Shown here one piece after another: positions 1 through 12,247 of a stretch of DNA of 64,000 bases. The DNA is from Ectocarpus siliculosus. Its lineage: Eukaryota > Sar > Phaeophyceae > Ectocarpales > Ectocarpaceae. Numbering within the stretch: the stretch's first letter is position 1; every line of letters begins with the position of its first letter. The stretch spans positions 1,327,283 to 1,391,282 of the forward strand of contig FN649735.1 of NCBI GenBank assembly GCA_000310025.1. The letters run 5' to 3'. Made by a program: the position numbers and the translations under genes. The notes under the pieces were generated by a model. It ran no database searches. It saw nothing but the letters and a program-made list of their open reading frames with translations, and was not told the origin of the DNA.

Positions 1-100
1 TTAGGGGGGGGGGGGGGGGGGGGGTAGGATTAAGGTAGGTGGGTACTCATGTTCATGTTTTGCATGCCTTAGTTGTTAGACCATTTACAACGCGTTAGCG
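1..100. repeat. Poly-G run and family C repeat copy
   Basis: A run of G covers most of the first 24 bases. It is followed at about 44-100 by a diverged copy of a short repeat also seen at 10226-10290 (opposite orientation) and 55388-55462. The shared core reads GTACTCAT, then a GTTAGACCATT block. The two other copies are also bordered by a C- or G-rich tract on the same side. Because the poly-G touches the window edge, it may partly be a low-quality contig end. Confidence 0.5.
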
Positions 101-256
101 AGAGGAGGACGGGGCATTTTCCCACGGGATTGATCACCGATGGCCAATCGTCTCTTTTCCACCTTGTCAGAGGTGGCTCAAAATTATTTTCCCGATCTCA
201 TCTATATCCTATCTGCATCACTGAGGGGGGCATATGCACTCTTCGCTTGTCTTATC

Positions 257-2579
257 CTAGTGATTTTCACGATAAATGCGCGATATTCCGTTCGCTCCTC
301 CCGCGTTATCCCAGCTGACATGCCCAAGAAAAACCATCAACCGTGTGCTCCTCCTCCAACAGCGCCAGCCCCTTGCAAAATACCGTAGGAAGTTCATTTC
401 GACAAGAAAATAAAGAAAAAGCACCACGCAACACAAAACCGATCGATCCCTTACAGAAACGCCCCGCGCGTCGCCCGAAGAAGGCGACGGAACCTCGAGG
501 CAGTGCGCCACCGAGTAAGCCTCCGCCCCCTTCGCCGCCTTATTCTTGTTGCCTTGGCAAGCGAGAAGACTGGCGGCTTCCTTGCTGACCCTCCAGTTCT
601 TGGTGGGACGGCCCTGGTTCACCGGTGGCCCGACGGCGGGGGCCCCTAACTCGCCCCCCCCCCCCCCTCCGATGTTGGACGTAGCGTCCTCGATGGGCCG
701 GAGAAAGAGAGGGTTGGAGGATACGTGTGCAGTACCGGCGTTGCGGTGGGAAACACCGGGCGCAAGGTTTGAGCCTGACACTCGTCGGACAGAGTCGACC
801 GTTGCCTGCGGTGAACAAGCCTTCCAGGCCGTCGTTACGACGAAAAGTGATGCAACCTCAACAGTAGTGTAAAAGTAGTGAGGCCTAGGTTGGCTGTGCG
901 CGTTGTGTACGACGATGGACGCGGTGTCGATTTCCAACAGAACACCACTGGAGGAGTCTGAGACGAAAAGGTGTGGGTAATCTCTGCGAAAACGATTCTC
1001 GCATATGACAACACTGGTTTTGTCCCTCACTGCAAACGGTTTGGACGGGAGAGGGACACAATAGTTGTTGTTTTTTTCGCGCAGAAAGCAGAGCATTTCT
1101 TGATCATTCTTAGCGTTGTGACCAACAACAACAAAAACCGCTTCGCATGTTAGATTATGTCGAACGAGTATTCTTTCTCGTATGCATATGTGTAGGTGTG
1201 TGTGTTCGTCCCATCTATCCTGGCGCCAGGTTTACAAACCTTCGGTGTGTTACGCACATCTTAAAAAAAAACACATACACGTTATTTCATTGGTCGGCCA
1301 GTTACCGCGGTCGATGCTAATGATAAAGACACACACACACCCGCGGCATGGTTTACCAGGTGAGAAACGAAACCGTAAGCGATCTCGCCACTGTTGCCGA
1401 GGGAAGGAGTTACAGATGAGCTCGGTGCAGCAGCAAACGGCGGCGACGACGATGTGGATGACGCCTTCGAGTGGATCATGTCCTGCACACGATGTCTCTC
1501 CGTTGCCTTGTCTGTAAAAACGCGGCGGGTTTGTTGGGAATGGGAAATCACAGCGGAGAGAGGGGGGGGGTTATACGGCAAGGTGGTTATAACACGGTAG
1601 CAATCGTTGTTCAGAAGTGTATTGATATTTGACCCACCTGCACGCACGCCCATTCCCAAAAAGCATCATGGGTGTCTAAGCATTTGACACGGTACTGCTG
1701 GGAAGCATCGAGGGTTGTTGTTGTTGTTGGTGGTGATGTCTTCGCATTAAAAACCGTTCCGATCTCTCTATACCCAGTGCCTCCACCTGCACGCACTGAT
1801 CGAACCCTTGACGCGGTCGATTCCCTTCGGTACATTGAGCAGCAAGTACATTTCACACGCAAGCCAACATGCCCCTCTGAAGAAAGTCCGTTGTCTAGCC
1901 AAAACCGTTATCCAAACAATAAACGGTGTTCAGAATGGGCGCACAGAGCAGAAACTTCAATTATGAATCCAGTCCATCCGAGCCAATACAGCACACACAC
2001 ATGTTAGCTTCCTTGGATGCAGGCGGGAAACAGGCGAGGTATCATGGAGTACAATCAACACACCTAACCTAGGTGCACAACATGTTGAATATCTATATCC
2101 GGAGGCGAGGGGGGACGGTGTCGGAAAGAAGCACAGGGAGGCACGCTGATGTGCAATTGGCCAGGAAGAAATTCAGAAGACCTCTGTGGTGATACGGGGG
2201 TGGCGTGCCGGCGATCATCATCCCTCCCGCAAACCTCACCGACCCACTTGCTTGTAAGAACACCTGAATACGAGTATGTAGTCGGGCCGCAATCCCCAGC
2301 AACTCCAAAACTCTGCTGCAGTACTGCTGTATGCATCCGTACGATTGAATACTTCAGAGATAACCTCATCTTACCCCAATCTATTGTCATGCTTCCCTCC
2401 CTGCTGCCTTCGTTGCTTGACCCCCCAGAAGCACCGGCAGGCTTCATCAGCAGCGCCTCCTCCCCAACAACGGGCCGGTGGTGGCGGTGGTTGCACCTGC
2501 TGGTGGCGTTTGAATCGATGGAAGAAGAGGCGACAGAAGCGGTGGACATAGGGCGACGCCGACTAGATGCCCTTTCCAT
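257..2579 (-). CDS. Spliced gene of unknown function, divergent from PP2C
   Basis: I do not recognise this protein. Three exons join in phase. Exon 1 is 2579-2375, starting MERASSRRRPMS, with donor GTAAGA and phase 1. Exon 2 is 1511-1357, acceptor TTTTTACAG, donor GTAAAC, phase 0, and includes DKATERHRVQDMIHSK. Exon 3 begins at 805 after a CCGCAG acceptor and stays open to a stop at 257-259. The predicted product is about 300 residues, rich in Ser, Ala and Pro, with a poly-Gly stretch encoded by a C-run near 650-667. The only hydrophobic stretch is near the C-terminus (CCVVLFLYFLV), and this may be intron or UTR read-through, so the 3' end is uncertain. No signal peptide or known domain is visible. 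The C-run is a likely site of sequencing error. Confidence 0.5.
1195..1258 (+). repeat. Family A dispersed repeat, partial copy
   Basis: This is a partial copy of a roughly 110-bp repeat. It shares the order TGTGTTCGTC, CATCTAT, CTGGCGCC, then GGTTTACA, and then degenerates. Other copies are at 8022-8143, 31646-31755, 40728-40815 and, inverted, 54949-55065. It lies in the second intron of the minus-strand gene at 257-2579. Confidence 0.55.
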
Positions 2580-3114
2580 CGAAATGGCGACGCGGGTGCA
2601 GCGACTGTAGTGCCGGGCGGCGGCGCATGATGACGCCTTCATGCTACCCTCTGCCTCCCTTACTTGTCGCTGCGGGTGCTCTGTCTGCTGGCTGTTGCGC
2701 AAATCACACAGCAGATGCATTATCCAAGAATGGAAAAGTATTGGTACCCAACGCTTCCGGTTCCCGTGCCCCCCACGAAGAGACCGGCATGCAAGGAGAG
2801 CCGAGAGCCGACTGCAGTGTAGGCATTTGCACAGCAACGAGCCAGAGTGCGGAGCAGAGAGCGAAGCAGCGGGTGGGTTCTCCGACAGCACTTTGCAGAA
2901 CGCCAGGGAATTTTCATCCGAAGGGCCGGAGGACGTTTGGGATAAGGCTGTGTACTACGTTCGTCTGTGGTCAAAGGAAAATACAATCGAAACACACACA
3001 AGAGCCAGCTGTCCCTAAAATCCGTGGTACAAGCGGGAGTTTGATTTGAGAGGCGCAGCTAAAGCGACAGCAGTGGTGGCATCGCACAAAAGGAGGAGCT
3101 CCATCCCCACGCAA
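2580..3114. promoter_or_regulatory. Shared 5' region of two divergent genes
   Basis: This 535-bp interval lies between the start codon of the minus-strand unknown gene (2579) and that of the PP2C gene (3115). It should hold both 5' UTRs and both promoters. I see no clear TATA box or recognised operator; the regulatory role is inferred only from the head-to-head layout. Confidence 0.35.
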
Positions 3115-6100
3115 ATGCCGCTGTTCTCAAGGTCCCGCTCGAGGAGCAGCAGCGCTGGCAGCAATGGCCAGCACATCGCGGTAGCAAACGGCGGCGGCGG
3201 GCCAGGCAACAGCAGCAGCAGTCAGGTTCACGAACAACAGCAGGCGTACGGATCAGCGCCGCCTGGTACTACTGTGGGGAAGGGTACAGCATCAGTCGAG
3301 GAGGACGTGACGCCCTCGACGCGGGTCCCGTCTGCAGACGACGAGGCTCCAGGTGCGCGCGAGTGGGTCCACGAGGATTTAGTGCGTGCGTTGTATCTAG
3401 AGGGTTTGACAAGGCAAAATGATGTAGGCTGCATCATCATGTCATATCCCTGTCATGAACGTGTTTGCAGTTTGCGGCGTTTGTTGTTGCAGTTTGCTGA
3501 GACAGCGGCTACCGTTCACACCGGCTTATGGTTCTCTCTCTCTCCCTCTCTCTCTCTCATGCATCATGCCCGCTGCGGCGGCGCAAAGGGTCTACGCCTT
3601 TGCCACCAGGCTGCGGTTTGCTCGCCTATGCGCCTCGTTGGTTCTAGCTTTTGCGGCCGGCCCCACCCCATCCCTCGGTGTGTCGTTCACGGAATACGTA
3701 ACATACAGCACCGGACATCATCTGCTGCTGCACAGCAGGGCGGGGTGTTCCAAGTGCCAGCAGCTGGCATCACTTGTCCTCTTCAGCGTACAGGACTCTT
3801 AAGCTCAGCCCAATACCTACCCAAGGCGCCCTTTCCCCAATCACTGCAAAGACTTCAACACACGCGCAACCTTCGGTATGTCTCGAACGGGTACAAATAT
3901 AGTCATTCCGAATGGCACTACATTGTACACTTTCTCTCTAAGTAAGAAAGGCAAGACTTGAAGTCTGCTTTGTGTAGACGAGCATGTGTAGACTACATGT
4001 CGCGAGTGCCCGTTTTGAGACCCGAGTCAGACACCCCCTCGCCTCTTGACACCTCCGCGCAGGGCACGGGAGTTATGACTATTTTTCGCCTTGTCAGCGT
4101 ACCCCGTGACCTCCGGTGCGGCTTGCTGACGGCCCTGACTGCTGCATGCTCCAGAGCAGCGGTTGTTCTGGCGTGCATGTGCGCAGCCATTTTAAATACC
4201 AGTAGTCTTCAACAACTACTTGTACCAATTTTGGCATATGGTGCGGAAGTGGGGCAGAGTTCATTTACTGCCTGCGGGCTCAAGTTTATCGCCGTTGCAC
4301 CCCGTCAAGAACTCCGCTCTTGTGGCAGTATCCGTCCATGGCCAGGCCAATATTTATATTTTTCTTGAATCCTGTGCGGTGCAATTTTGGTCTATCTGTG
4401 TTTCGCACCCCTTTCCGTGCGCGCAAGGAGCGCTTTCGATAGCGCCGCATGATTATATATGTACTCCCCAAACCTGAAAAATAATAAATAAATAAATAAC
4501 GCACCCATATCACAATATATCTTATTGGCATGCCAGGGAGGAGGACGTCGTGTGGTGGGATTTCATATGTACTCCCCAAACCTGAAAAATAATTACTCCC
4601 CAAACCCACAAACCAAACAAACCAAAAACAAATACTGTACCTAATTCATGAACATGTTGTGGTCCGACCTCCGTCGCCATTTGCGAAACATAAACATCCA
4701 CTGAAAGCACAAAGCATCAACCAAACGATGGAATATCTACGCCCTCCGAGGGTACTCCAATTCATTGCTCACACGTAGTAAGTGGCCTCAACCAGCAGCG
4801 TTGCCAGGAAGGGGGTCACGTGCTTCACCACGAGCCGCCACTTCTGTCACTTTTCCTTTTTTTGCGAGAAGACACTGCTGTCACTTTTCCTTTTTTTGCG
4901 AAAAGACACTGCTGTGAGACACCGCGTCAGTACCCAGTAACTAACAGCACGGGCCCCGAGACGCGAAACGTCAAAGTCGGGTAGAGGTTCATTTTCTTAT
5001 TTCATCGCCAACGTTGAGCACAGGTTGTTACTAATATTAATAATATCTGGTATTAATAGAGTTTTATAGTGTACTATAGTGTACAGCAAGGAACCACCGC
5101 TAACGGTGTGTTTCTTGGCACGTTTTCCAAATTTTTGTGAAATTTTGAGCCTCTATTTTTAAACAGCAGTACCACAGTATTTCTTAACGAACTGCGGGGG
5201 CGTACTTCGGTGCTTTTGCCCCACATACCGTCCTCCGCGTTCTCTTCAAGCAAGTGCCAACCCATTAAACATGAAAAAATCTCGTCCCATTTTTGACCAG
5301 TTTGAATGGTTTTTATACAGAACGCGGCAACACTTTCAAGAACTTACTCCTCAAGTGTAGAACTTGAGCCTCAGCAACTCCAAAATCTAAGAAGTTGGAC
5401 ATGACACCGGGTATTAAGCCAAGAAGCCTGCAACTAAAACCGGTATATAGTCACCGTTGGGATTCAGTACCCCGTAGACAGGGTGAGAAACGAACGTCGA
5501 CCAACATATTGTAGGAGGTTCTCATGCCTACGTGGTGGCGAGCGTTCTGTGTAGTAGCTGGGGTTGTACTGGTGATTGGCCTGCCCGCGCGCGCTATGTA
5601 TGTATTGCAAAATAATGGCACTTCGCAACGCACTGCTGTAGTGCTGCCAGCTGGGCTCGAGTAGTAGGCGGGTCACTCAACGTGCTGCTGCAGTGCTATC
5701 TACCAGCTGGGCTCGAGCAATGGGCAGGTACCTAGGTTGTAGTTGCGACACCACAGACAAGCTCGCCCTCTTGCGAAAACACGCTCGGTGGCAACATTTT
5801 ACCGGTGAGCCCCAAGACAGATACCCAGGCTCAGATCAGGAGGTCAGGCGACACACACAGCAGTACTCCCATACCCCGGTGATTTGTATACATTTGAAGG
5901 CGTTCTTTGCCGCCCGGGTTCTCTTTAGTGTCGTACAGCAGCATGCATATTCGGTGCGCCAACGGTGTTTGGTTTTCCTTAAGGAAGCGAGCACCCTACG
6001 ACACCGTCACGTACAGCAGCCGCTGTAGAGTTTTGCGGGGTATTTCTGAACCACACTCTGTTGTGTGTATTCGAAAACACGGCGCCTCCAGCTAGCTGTC

Positions 6101-9100
6101 TTCTCTACGCGCAACGATCACTGATATCTGCGTTCACCATCTCTTCACAACAAACTAAAACACGGCACGCAGGGGCTGCTTGTTTGCTTGCACAAGATTC
6201 CAGGCCACATTTTGCGAACATCAGGGCTTCATGTTCAATGATACATTGGTCTCACTAAACGAGGTTATAAACAACACAATGTAAAGTGAAATGTGTTTCC
6301 AACAACTACACAATGATGCGAGTCCAATTGGTCCCACTATATCAGGTAAAAGCAATACAAAAACGTGAAATGTGATTCCAACCGGTGTATTGTACAAAAA
6401 TTACTTGTTCAATGATACGAGTCCTATTGGTCCCACTAAGTGAGATTAAAAACTGCCTGAAAACGGTGGAAGCTGTGATGTGATGCCATTTCTTTACTCT
6501 CTCTCTCTCTCTCTCTCTTTCTGTTTGCTTCTCCCTTCCCTGATTCCCCGATTTGTTCTCCGTTTCGTTGCTTGTGGGTGAAAGCAGCGGCCGACGCTGA
6601 GATGGGGGACAGGCCGCTGGCGCGACCTTTGGCCCCACCACCACAGCCGCAGCCGGCCCTCAAGCCGATGCAGATGAAGGTATGTATGTACGGCAGCGGC
6701 AGCAGCAGCAGCAGCGCCATGATCTCCTGCGGTGGTAGTTAGTGCTTGTTGTTGTCGTCGTCGTTGCTGGTGGCCCTTGTCTCCGTTTTGTGAAATTTGC
6801 AGCACGCGTCTATATAACACTCTGCCTGAAAGGCAGTACAACACCCCACCCTTTATCTTTGCTGTCTGCCGTTTGTGTGCAGCGGCTCCATGATCTCCCG
6901 CGGTGGTAGCGTTGTCATTGGTGATTGTCCCTGTTTGGTGGCGGATCTGTCCGGTGTGAGAACTTTGAAGCGCACCTCCGCACAACTCTCTCCCCAGAAA
7001 GGCAGTGCACCATCTCACGCTTTCTTGTTGTCTGCCGTTGTGTGCAGCAGCGCCTTGGTCTCCTGTGGTGGTAGCGTTGTTGTTGTCGTCGTCGTTCTCA
7101 GTGATGATGGTGGTGGTTCTGTCCGTCTGGGTGTTAGATTCGCAGCACCTCGGAACCACGCTCTCCTCTAAACGGCGTGCGTGCCGGTGACAGAAAACGA
7201 TGGTATCGTCATGGAGCCCCTCCCATGAACACGGCACGCGATGCCCGTCAACCAAATGCTCACACAAGGAGAGACAGAGACAGAAGATTAGCCTTAGCGC
7301 CGCATTCTTCCAGAGAATGTGTTGCCTAACACCACACGGTTAAGTTTAACATGCGGTGTTCGGGAATACATATTCTTCAAGAATTGCGGCCCTCTGCTAA
7401 TTTTATTTCTTGTCCTTTGTGGTGGTTGCAAATGCCACGGCCTCTGCTGCACGTTCGGTCTGTATCTCACCTTGTGTGTGGTTGGTCCGCACGTGCCGCG
7501 CTACCCAGACCCACCGCCTGTCGTACCGCACAGAAATTGGCGGCATCGATTTTATTTTTGTCGTTGTTGGTGTTGTCCCTCGTCTTGACATTGGAATAAT
7601 GTTCGGAGAAGTTCTGGCGTTCATGGAGTACCTACCCACCTGCCCCGTCCCGACGTGGTAGGCACGGGCTATAAGCTAGCCGACGAACAGATGAAGATTG
7701 ATAGTGAGAGATGTCGAAATTTGTGGGAATGGCTTGCAAGTCTCATCATCGCGCTATCATGCTCCCCTTTTTTATCTCTCTCAGTGCAATCGAAAACTTT
7801 GGTAGACCCCCTGCTATCCTCTCCTTGTGATTCCCCCTCTCTCTAGCATCTGGTTTATGTTTACGTTCATTTTAAGGTTAGTTTATTAGTTTATGTTGAG
7901 CTCATTTTAAGGTCAGTTTATGTTTATGTTCATTTCATGGAAGTTGTGCTGTGTGTGGATGATCACTCGTCTCCTGCACCCCAAGGTTTGCACCACCCCA
8001 TCCTCTGTTGTTTGTTTATTCAGTTGTGTGTGTGTGTGTTTGTCGCATCTATTCTGGCGCCGGTTTACAGGCCTTTCGGCGTATATACCTGACGGATCAG
8101 CCGGGGTCACACATTCACACAAGAGGAAGGTCACACCGGTGGATTTTTTTTTTTTGCCCCGCCTTTCCCCTTGCGATGCTTGCCTTAGTTCTTATCACGA
8201 GAAGGGTGTGTGGATGATAAACTCTGTCCTTATTTCACAACTAGTAGAAAATAGTATGCATACCACCCCCATGTCTCTTTGTTTCTGCCTGCCGTTGTGT
8301 GCGCCCCCAGGTCCGACTATCGTTCCGAACAGACATCGGGGGAATGTCTGAGAACCAAGATAACTGCTTCATCTGGCGCCACGAGCCCTCGGGGAGCTTC
8401 GTGATCGGGGTGCTAGATGTGAGCTGGTCAGGGGGGGGACGGGGGGTCGTCCACTAGCGCTTTTTTGGCGGGTTTTTCTATGAAGTAGGCATGTTGGATA
8501 AAGAGTTCAATCGGGGAAGTTGGGTTAGGGTTAGGGAATAGGGATATACTCTGCGTACCCCCTCCCTGGTCTATTTACTCACTGCCTTATTAATCGCGCG
8601 AAGGCGGTCCGGGGGGGGTCCGTCGGGGGTGAATCGTGAACATCGGAAAAACTAAGAAAAGAGTGCTTTCGCTCAGCGGAATGTAGTGGTGACATTCATT
8701 CACCCTCAATTTTTCGCGTGGAATTGAGCGGGAACTACTGTATAAGGCGAATACGAAACACGAAATGAAAAATAGGTTAAGACCGAAATGTTGCGAACTC
8801 TAACGTCGTCAACCATTGATCCTCTCCCATTCCTGCGGCCCACTCACAAGCTATTCACCATAGTCGGCCGATTTCCTCATAAATGCCGTTGAAGCGAGAC
8901 AACAGCAGTCTCTAGACGCCTCAAACACACGACGGTTGCCTCTCCTGCGCGGTGCCCTTCCAATGAAATCGAAAAGGGATGCGGGCACCGGGGGGCTGCT
9001 TTAGCTTTAGCCTTGACGCTGTCTGTCGTGTGTGCGCGCGTGCATGCGTGCTTTTGTTTGTTCCCAGGGACACGGGAGGGACGTCGGGCGGTTGGCGGCC

Positions 9101-10683
9101 CACGTGGTACAGGAGTTCATGCAGGATTGGCTGTCGAGGCGATGGGGAGAGGTCAAGGAAAACCCCGCAGAGGCGTTTCGAACGCTCTTCCGAGAGGTAC
9201 ATACGTGAAACCGTCGGACGATGGGGGAGCACGTGCTGGGATGGCGTGGGGGGGTGCTATGGTTGAAGGAGATTTGAGGGGGGGGGGGGAGGGGGGGCTA
9301 TCTATACATCTATACATTCGGTTTGTTAGGACGGGGGAGGATTCGGTTCGCTGTTTTTTTTTTTTTTGCTGACATTTTGTTGCGGTGGGTCTTCGTGGAT
9401 TGTACCGCCGGATTTCGGGTGCCCATAATTTAAGGCTGCTTGCAGACTACGTGTTCATACATACGAGCCCTGGGATGTTATGTCCATACCAACCCAATCG
9501 CGTACACCACCGAAGGGGAATCCGACGGCGAGCCTTCTTCCGAGAGGGGGGATGGAGCCGACTCTCGCGGAGTTTTTGGGTTTGTCGGTTCCATGCACCA
9601 TGCTTTTTTCTCTCTTCTTTGCGTTCGCCTCACGCCCACGGCCCCCTTTGTTAGTTTGGCTGGTCGGAAGCGGTGGTGTGAACTAACTGTCGGTGACTTG
9701 GATAAAAAAACACAAATCAAGGCATGATTGATTGACGGCACGAGGCATGACCAGGCGGGTGCGTGCAGATAATATTCTTCCGTTCGCACGTATGTCCAGG
9801 AAGGCTTTTCTTTGCATCGACGTCGCTCCTCCTTCCCCTCGTGCGGTTATATCCCCTTCCTCGCCACTAATTTATTCCCTTCGACGTGCATGGTTGATTT
9901 TTTTTTTTTTTCGCTTGCCTGACTCAACCCTAGGCACACGAGTCGATGCTCCGCTCCTTCCGTGAGCATCTGCAGGGCCTTGGTTGGACGGTAAAGGTGT
10001 GCGCACGTTTCGTTTGTTTTTTGTTTTGTTTTACCGCCTCGGCATTTCTTTTTGCCTTCCTTTCCCTCATTTTTTTTTTGTGTTTTTGTTGATGATGTTT
10101 CCTCTCTTCCCGCTTCGCGTCAGAGTACCTTGAGACTGGAGGCTTGCTGGCTTGCTGGCTTGCTGGCTTGCTGGGATGTCCTCTCCGCTTCTTTTTTGCC
10201 CCGCCCGCCCTCCCGTCCCGGCTTTGTAGGGATGCGAGGTCAATGATCTAGCGACTACGGCATGCACGACTATAAGTACACCCCCCACCTCTTATTGCGG
10301 GTAACTAGTGATTTGTATTTGTCGTCGTCGCAGTTGCCGTTGTTGTTTGTCTCTGTGTTTTTGTTCGTTTGTCGTTTTCGTTGTTATTGTTATTGGTTTG
10401 CTGTGTGTGTTGGTTTGTTTTTTCATAACAACGCTGGCTCCGTAACTCATGATTCCCTTTGCCGTTGTTGTGCTGTGAATGTGTGCGTGTGTGTGATTAC
10501 GTTTTTTTTTTTCAGGACAATGGGGGCTACCTGATGAAGCGACGGAGCATGACCCAGCCGTGGTCGTGCGTGCACGGGGGAACAAGCGCGACTCTGGTAG
10601 CGCTGGTCGAAGGGAGAACGCTCTACACGGCCAACGTGGGGGACAGCAGCGCGCTTCTAGCCATGCAGGGCAGACGCATAGAG
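3115..10683 (+). CDS. PP2C-family serine/threonine protein phosphatase, 3' part missing
   Basis: This is an Mg/Mn-dependent PP2C-type phosphatase. Exons are 3115-3352 (phase 1), 6588-6679, 8311-8418, 9068-9196, 9934-9990 and 10516-10683. All have GT-AG borders and agree in phase, giving 264 residues before the gap. The first ~110 residues are a Ser/Gly/Pro-rich linker starting MPLFSRSRSR. The catalytic domain begins about VRLSFRTDIGGMSENQDN. The family signature GVLDGHGRDVG is split exactly at an exon border (D/G), and its Asp-Gly is the metal-binding pair. A second signature follows: GGTSATLVAL, then TANVGDSSALL. The later motifs (DHxxxxxxE, the SRALGD-like block, LASDGLWD, and the final DN) are absent. 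They probably lie in or beyond the N gap at 10871. Family assignment is firm; subtype and substrate cannot be told. Confidence 0.88.
4457..4918. repeat. Short direct repeats in PP2C intron 1
   Basis: Two separate direct duplications are visible. An AT-rich 28-bp segment (ATGTACTCCCCAAACCTGAA core) occurs near 4458 and again near 4565. A 37-bp segment (core CACTTTTCCTTTTTTTGCGA) is repeated back to back at about 4844-4918. They lie inside the long first intron (3353-6587), where I see no coding signal. Confidence 0.6.
6236..6470. repeat. Degenerate tandem repeat, 75-100 bp unit
   Basis: Three successive units begin CAATGAT(A/G)C, then TTGGT(C)CCACTA, and each ends with an A-rich part. The repeat lies just upstream of PP2C exon 2 and its pyrimidine tract. 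Confidence 0.5.
6690..7160. repeat. Three-unit tandem repeat, about 165 bp per unit
   Basis: The landmark GATCTCC(T/C)GCGGTGGTAG and its variants recur at about 6720, 6890 and 7050. Each is followed by a GTTGTTGTCGTCGT-like stretch and an AAAGGCAGT(A/G)CA block. The array lies immediately after PP2C exon 2. It creates a long open frame on the minus strand (6494-7267), which I treat as spurious. Confidence 0.6.
8022..8143 (+). repeat. Family A dispersed repeat, long copy
   Basis: This is one of the best copies of family A: GTGTGTTTGTCGCATC, TCTGGCGCCGGTTTACAGG, then ATCAGCCGGGGTCACAC and AAGAGGAAGGTCACACC. It lies in the PP2C intron before exon 3. Confidence 0.65.
8509..8610 (+). repeat. Family B dispersed repeat
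   Basis: The order is ATCGGGGAAGTTGGGTTAGG, a TTAGGG repeat, TCTGCGTACCCCCTCCCTG, CTATTTACTC, then ATCGCGCGAAGGCGGTCC. Near copies are at 17658-17762, 47199-47309 and 52302-52788 (interrupted). The TTAGGG part is only two units, so this is not telomere sequence. Confidence 0.65.
10139..10290 (+). repeat. GGCTTGCT octamer array and family C copy
   Basis: An 8-bp unit, GGCTTGCT, is repeated about four times at 10139-10172. Close behind, 10226-10290 is nearly identical to the reverse complement of 55388-55462, with about 80 matching bases and few mismatches. The core reads GATGCGAGGTCAATG, then CGACTACGGCATGCACGAC. Both lie in a PP2C intron. Confidence 0.6.
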
Positions 10684-10870
10684 GTACGGTTTTGCATGTG
10701 CGTGTAGGCGGGTGTAAGCAACGCCGGATGAGGGCATGGCTCCCGACCGCACGGCCTCTCACCTGTGTTTTGGGGCGCTGCTGCGTGCTTGGCGGCGGAG
10801 GGTGCTTCGCCGGAGGTGCTCCGTAGCGAGGGGCGATGGCCGGGGAGAGTAGATACTAAGTACTAGCTAC

Positions 10871-10970
10871 NNNNNNNNNNNNNNNNNNNNNNNNNNNNNN
10901 NNNNNNNNNNNNNNNNNNNNNNNNNNNNNNNNNNNNNNNNNNNNNNNNNNNNNNNNNNNNNNNNNNNNNN
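10871..10970. other. Assembly gap (100 N)
   Basis: A run of exactly 100 N, probably a placeholder for unknown length. It separates the last visible PP2C exon (ends 10683) from the minus-strand exons that start at 11081, so 3' portions of both genes may be hidden here. Confidence 0.95.
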
Positions 10971-11080
10971 CAGACGTCCTACATTTGCGGACGGCGAAGC
11001 GGTACGTGCGAGATGCTAAAATGAAAGCAAACCTTCCGGCTGGGGAATATTCGTATGGGGCACAACGACCGGCGACCTAC

Positions 11081-12247
11081 CTGCTCTCTCGTTTGCCACC
11101 AGATGTGCGTCAGGCGGCCGCTGTCATCCATCTTGATCTCGCACACTCCGCCGTCGGCCGTCGCGGCCATGACCTGAAATTGCAACATGTTAAGCGCCCG
11201 GAAACATCGAGGGCATCAGCGCAAAACCACGACGACGGCACGGCACACATTTTTTACCTCCAACATTTCTTGGTTTGGTGTCATGGGGCATATATTCTCC
11301 CGGTTGTCACCTGCGATCGTATGTGTCTTGTCGCCCGGATACCGCCTTGAGCAAAACCCAACATCCCACACACAAACAAGAGAGGCAACAGTCTCAACGG
11401 ACACATGGACACACCTCTTCGTACGCATCGGCAGCATCTCTCGGCTTCTCCGCCCCGTGCACAATGGCAGCTGCGTTCTGCACCGCGCGCTTGTTGATGT
11501 CGATGTCGCTGTCCTCGTGCAACGCCTTCATTGCTTTCGTCACCTCTTTTGGCTTCATCCCATGACCTGCGCCGTATGGGAGAGCCGGGAGCACAAAAAT
11601 AAGTGGCGTGTCACAGACAACAGGGTAACAATGTGGAGGCGACAGCAGTACCACGCTTCAAGGGCCGTTCGTCATGCGGCATCATGACTACCAACCATGA
11701 CAAACCGTGGGATACGACGGGAGCCACTGTAGACCTACTCCAACGAGTTCAATCTTCCTTGCCCCATATTTGATTCACAAGACAAGACAAATGAAACGTT
11801 TCGCCGTCCACCGCTGAGTACACGAAAACAGCGAACCGAACGTGCACGCGTTGAAAGGCACGAGGTGCAGCACAGCAGGGACAATCAATTGGCGTGCTAC
11901 ACCCACGGAAACAATGGCAGGGCCTCTACAGGGAGCCTTGATGTGGACCGGGGGAATGCCAGATACCGGTGCTCTTTTCATGGGGCCAAGGGGAACAGCA
12001 GCAGCAACATCAAGTAAAGCACACAAAAAAACATTGTGGGTGTCACGCCGAACGGCACGTGTCAAGCACCAACCCGTCTCGCCTGCGTTTCCGGCGGGGG
12101 GCTGGTGGTCAATGTCTGCTGCTGTTGTTGCTGTACGGGGTGGGCTTGTACAGGGTAGCCCGCAAAACCTCCGGCGGCCCCAGCATCGGGAGCACCCACA
12201 GGGGCCGGAGTTCCCAACGGCAGACCAGTGCGAGGTGAAAGCATGGC
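11081..12247 (-). CDS. FAR1/MULE-transposase-like gene fragment
   Basis: Three minus-strand exons join in phase: 12247-12070 (phase 1), 11566-11415 (phase 0) and 11173-11081 (phase 0). The first is Pro/Gln-rich with a QQQQQQ run. The second includes MKPKEVTKAMKALHEDSDI. The third includes IKMDDSGRLTHIWWQTREQ. A basic/acidic stretch with PxxV and ALxxxxD, followed by xDDxGRLxHxWW, resembles the segment just before the catalytic core in FAR1-type and Mutator-like (MULE) transposases. The core itself would fall at or beyond the gap at 10871-10970. Start and stop are not seen. It could be a domesticated transposase gene or a transposon remnant. Family assignment is by motif resemblance only. Confidence 0.38.

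Noticed and set aside
6494-7267. 257-codon minus ORF with repeated Gly-Asp-x-Gly-Ala-Ala-Ala motifs
   Set aside because: It is generated by the 165-bp tandem repeat and a CT tract in the PP2C intron; not protein-like otherwise.
8520-8545. TTAGGG units resembling telomere repeats
   Set aside because: Only two units, always at the same place in a dispersed repeat with three other copies; not a telomere or interstitial telomeric array.
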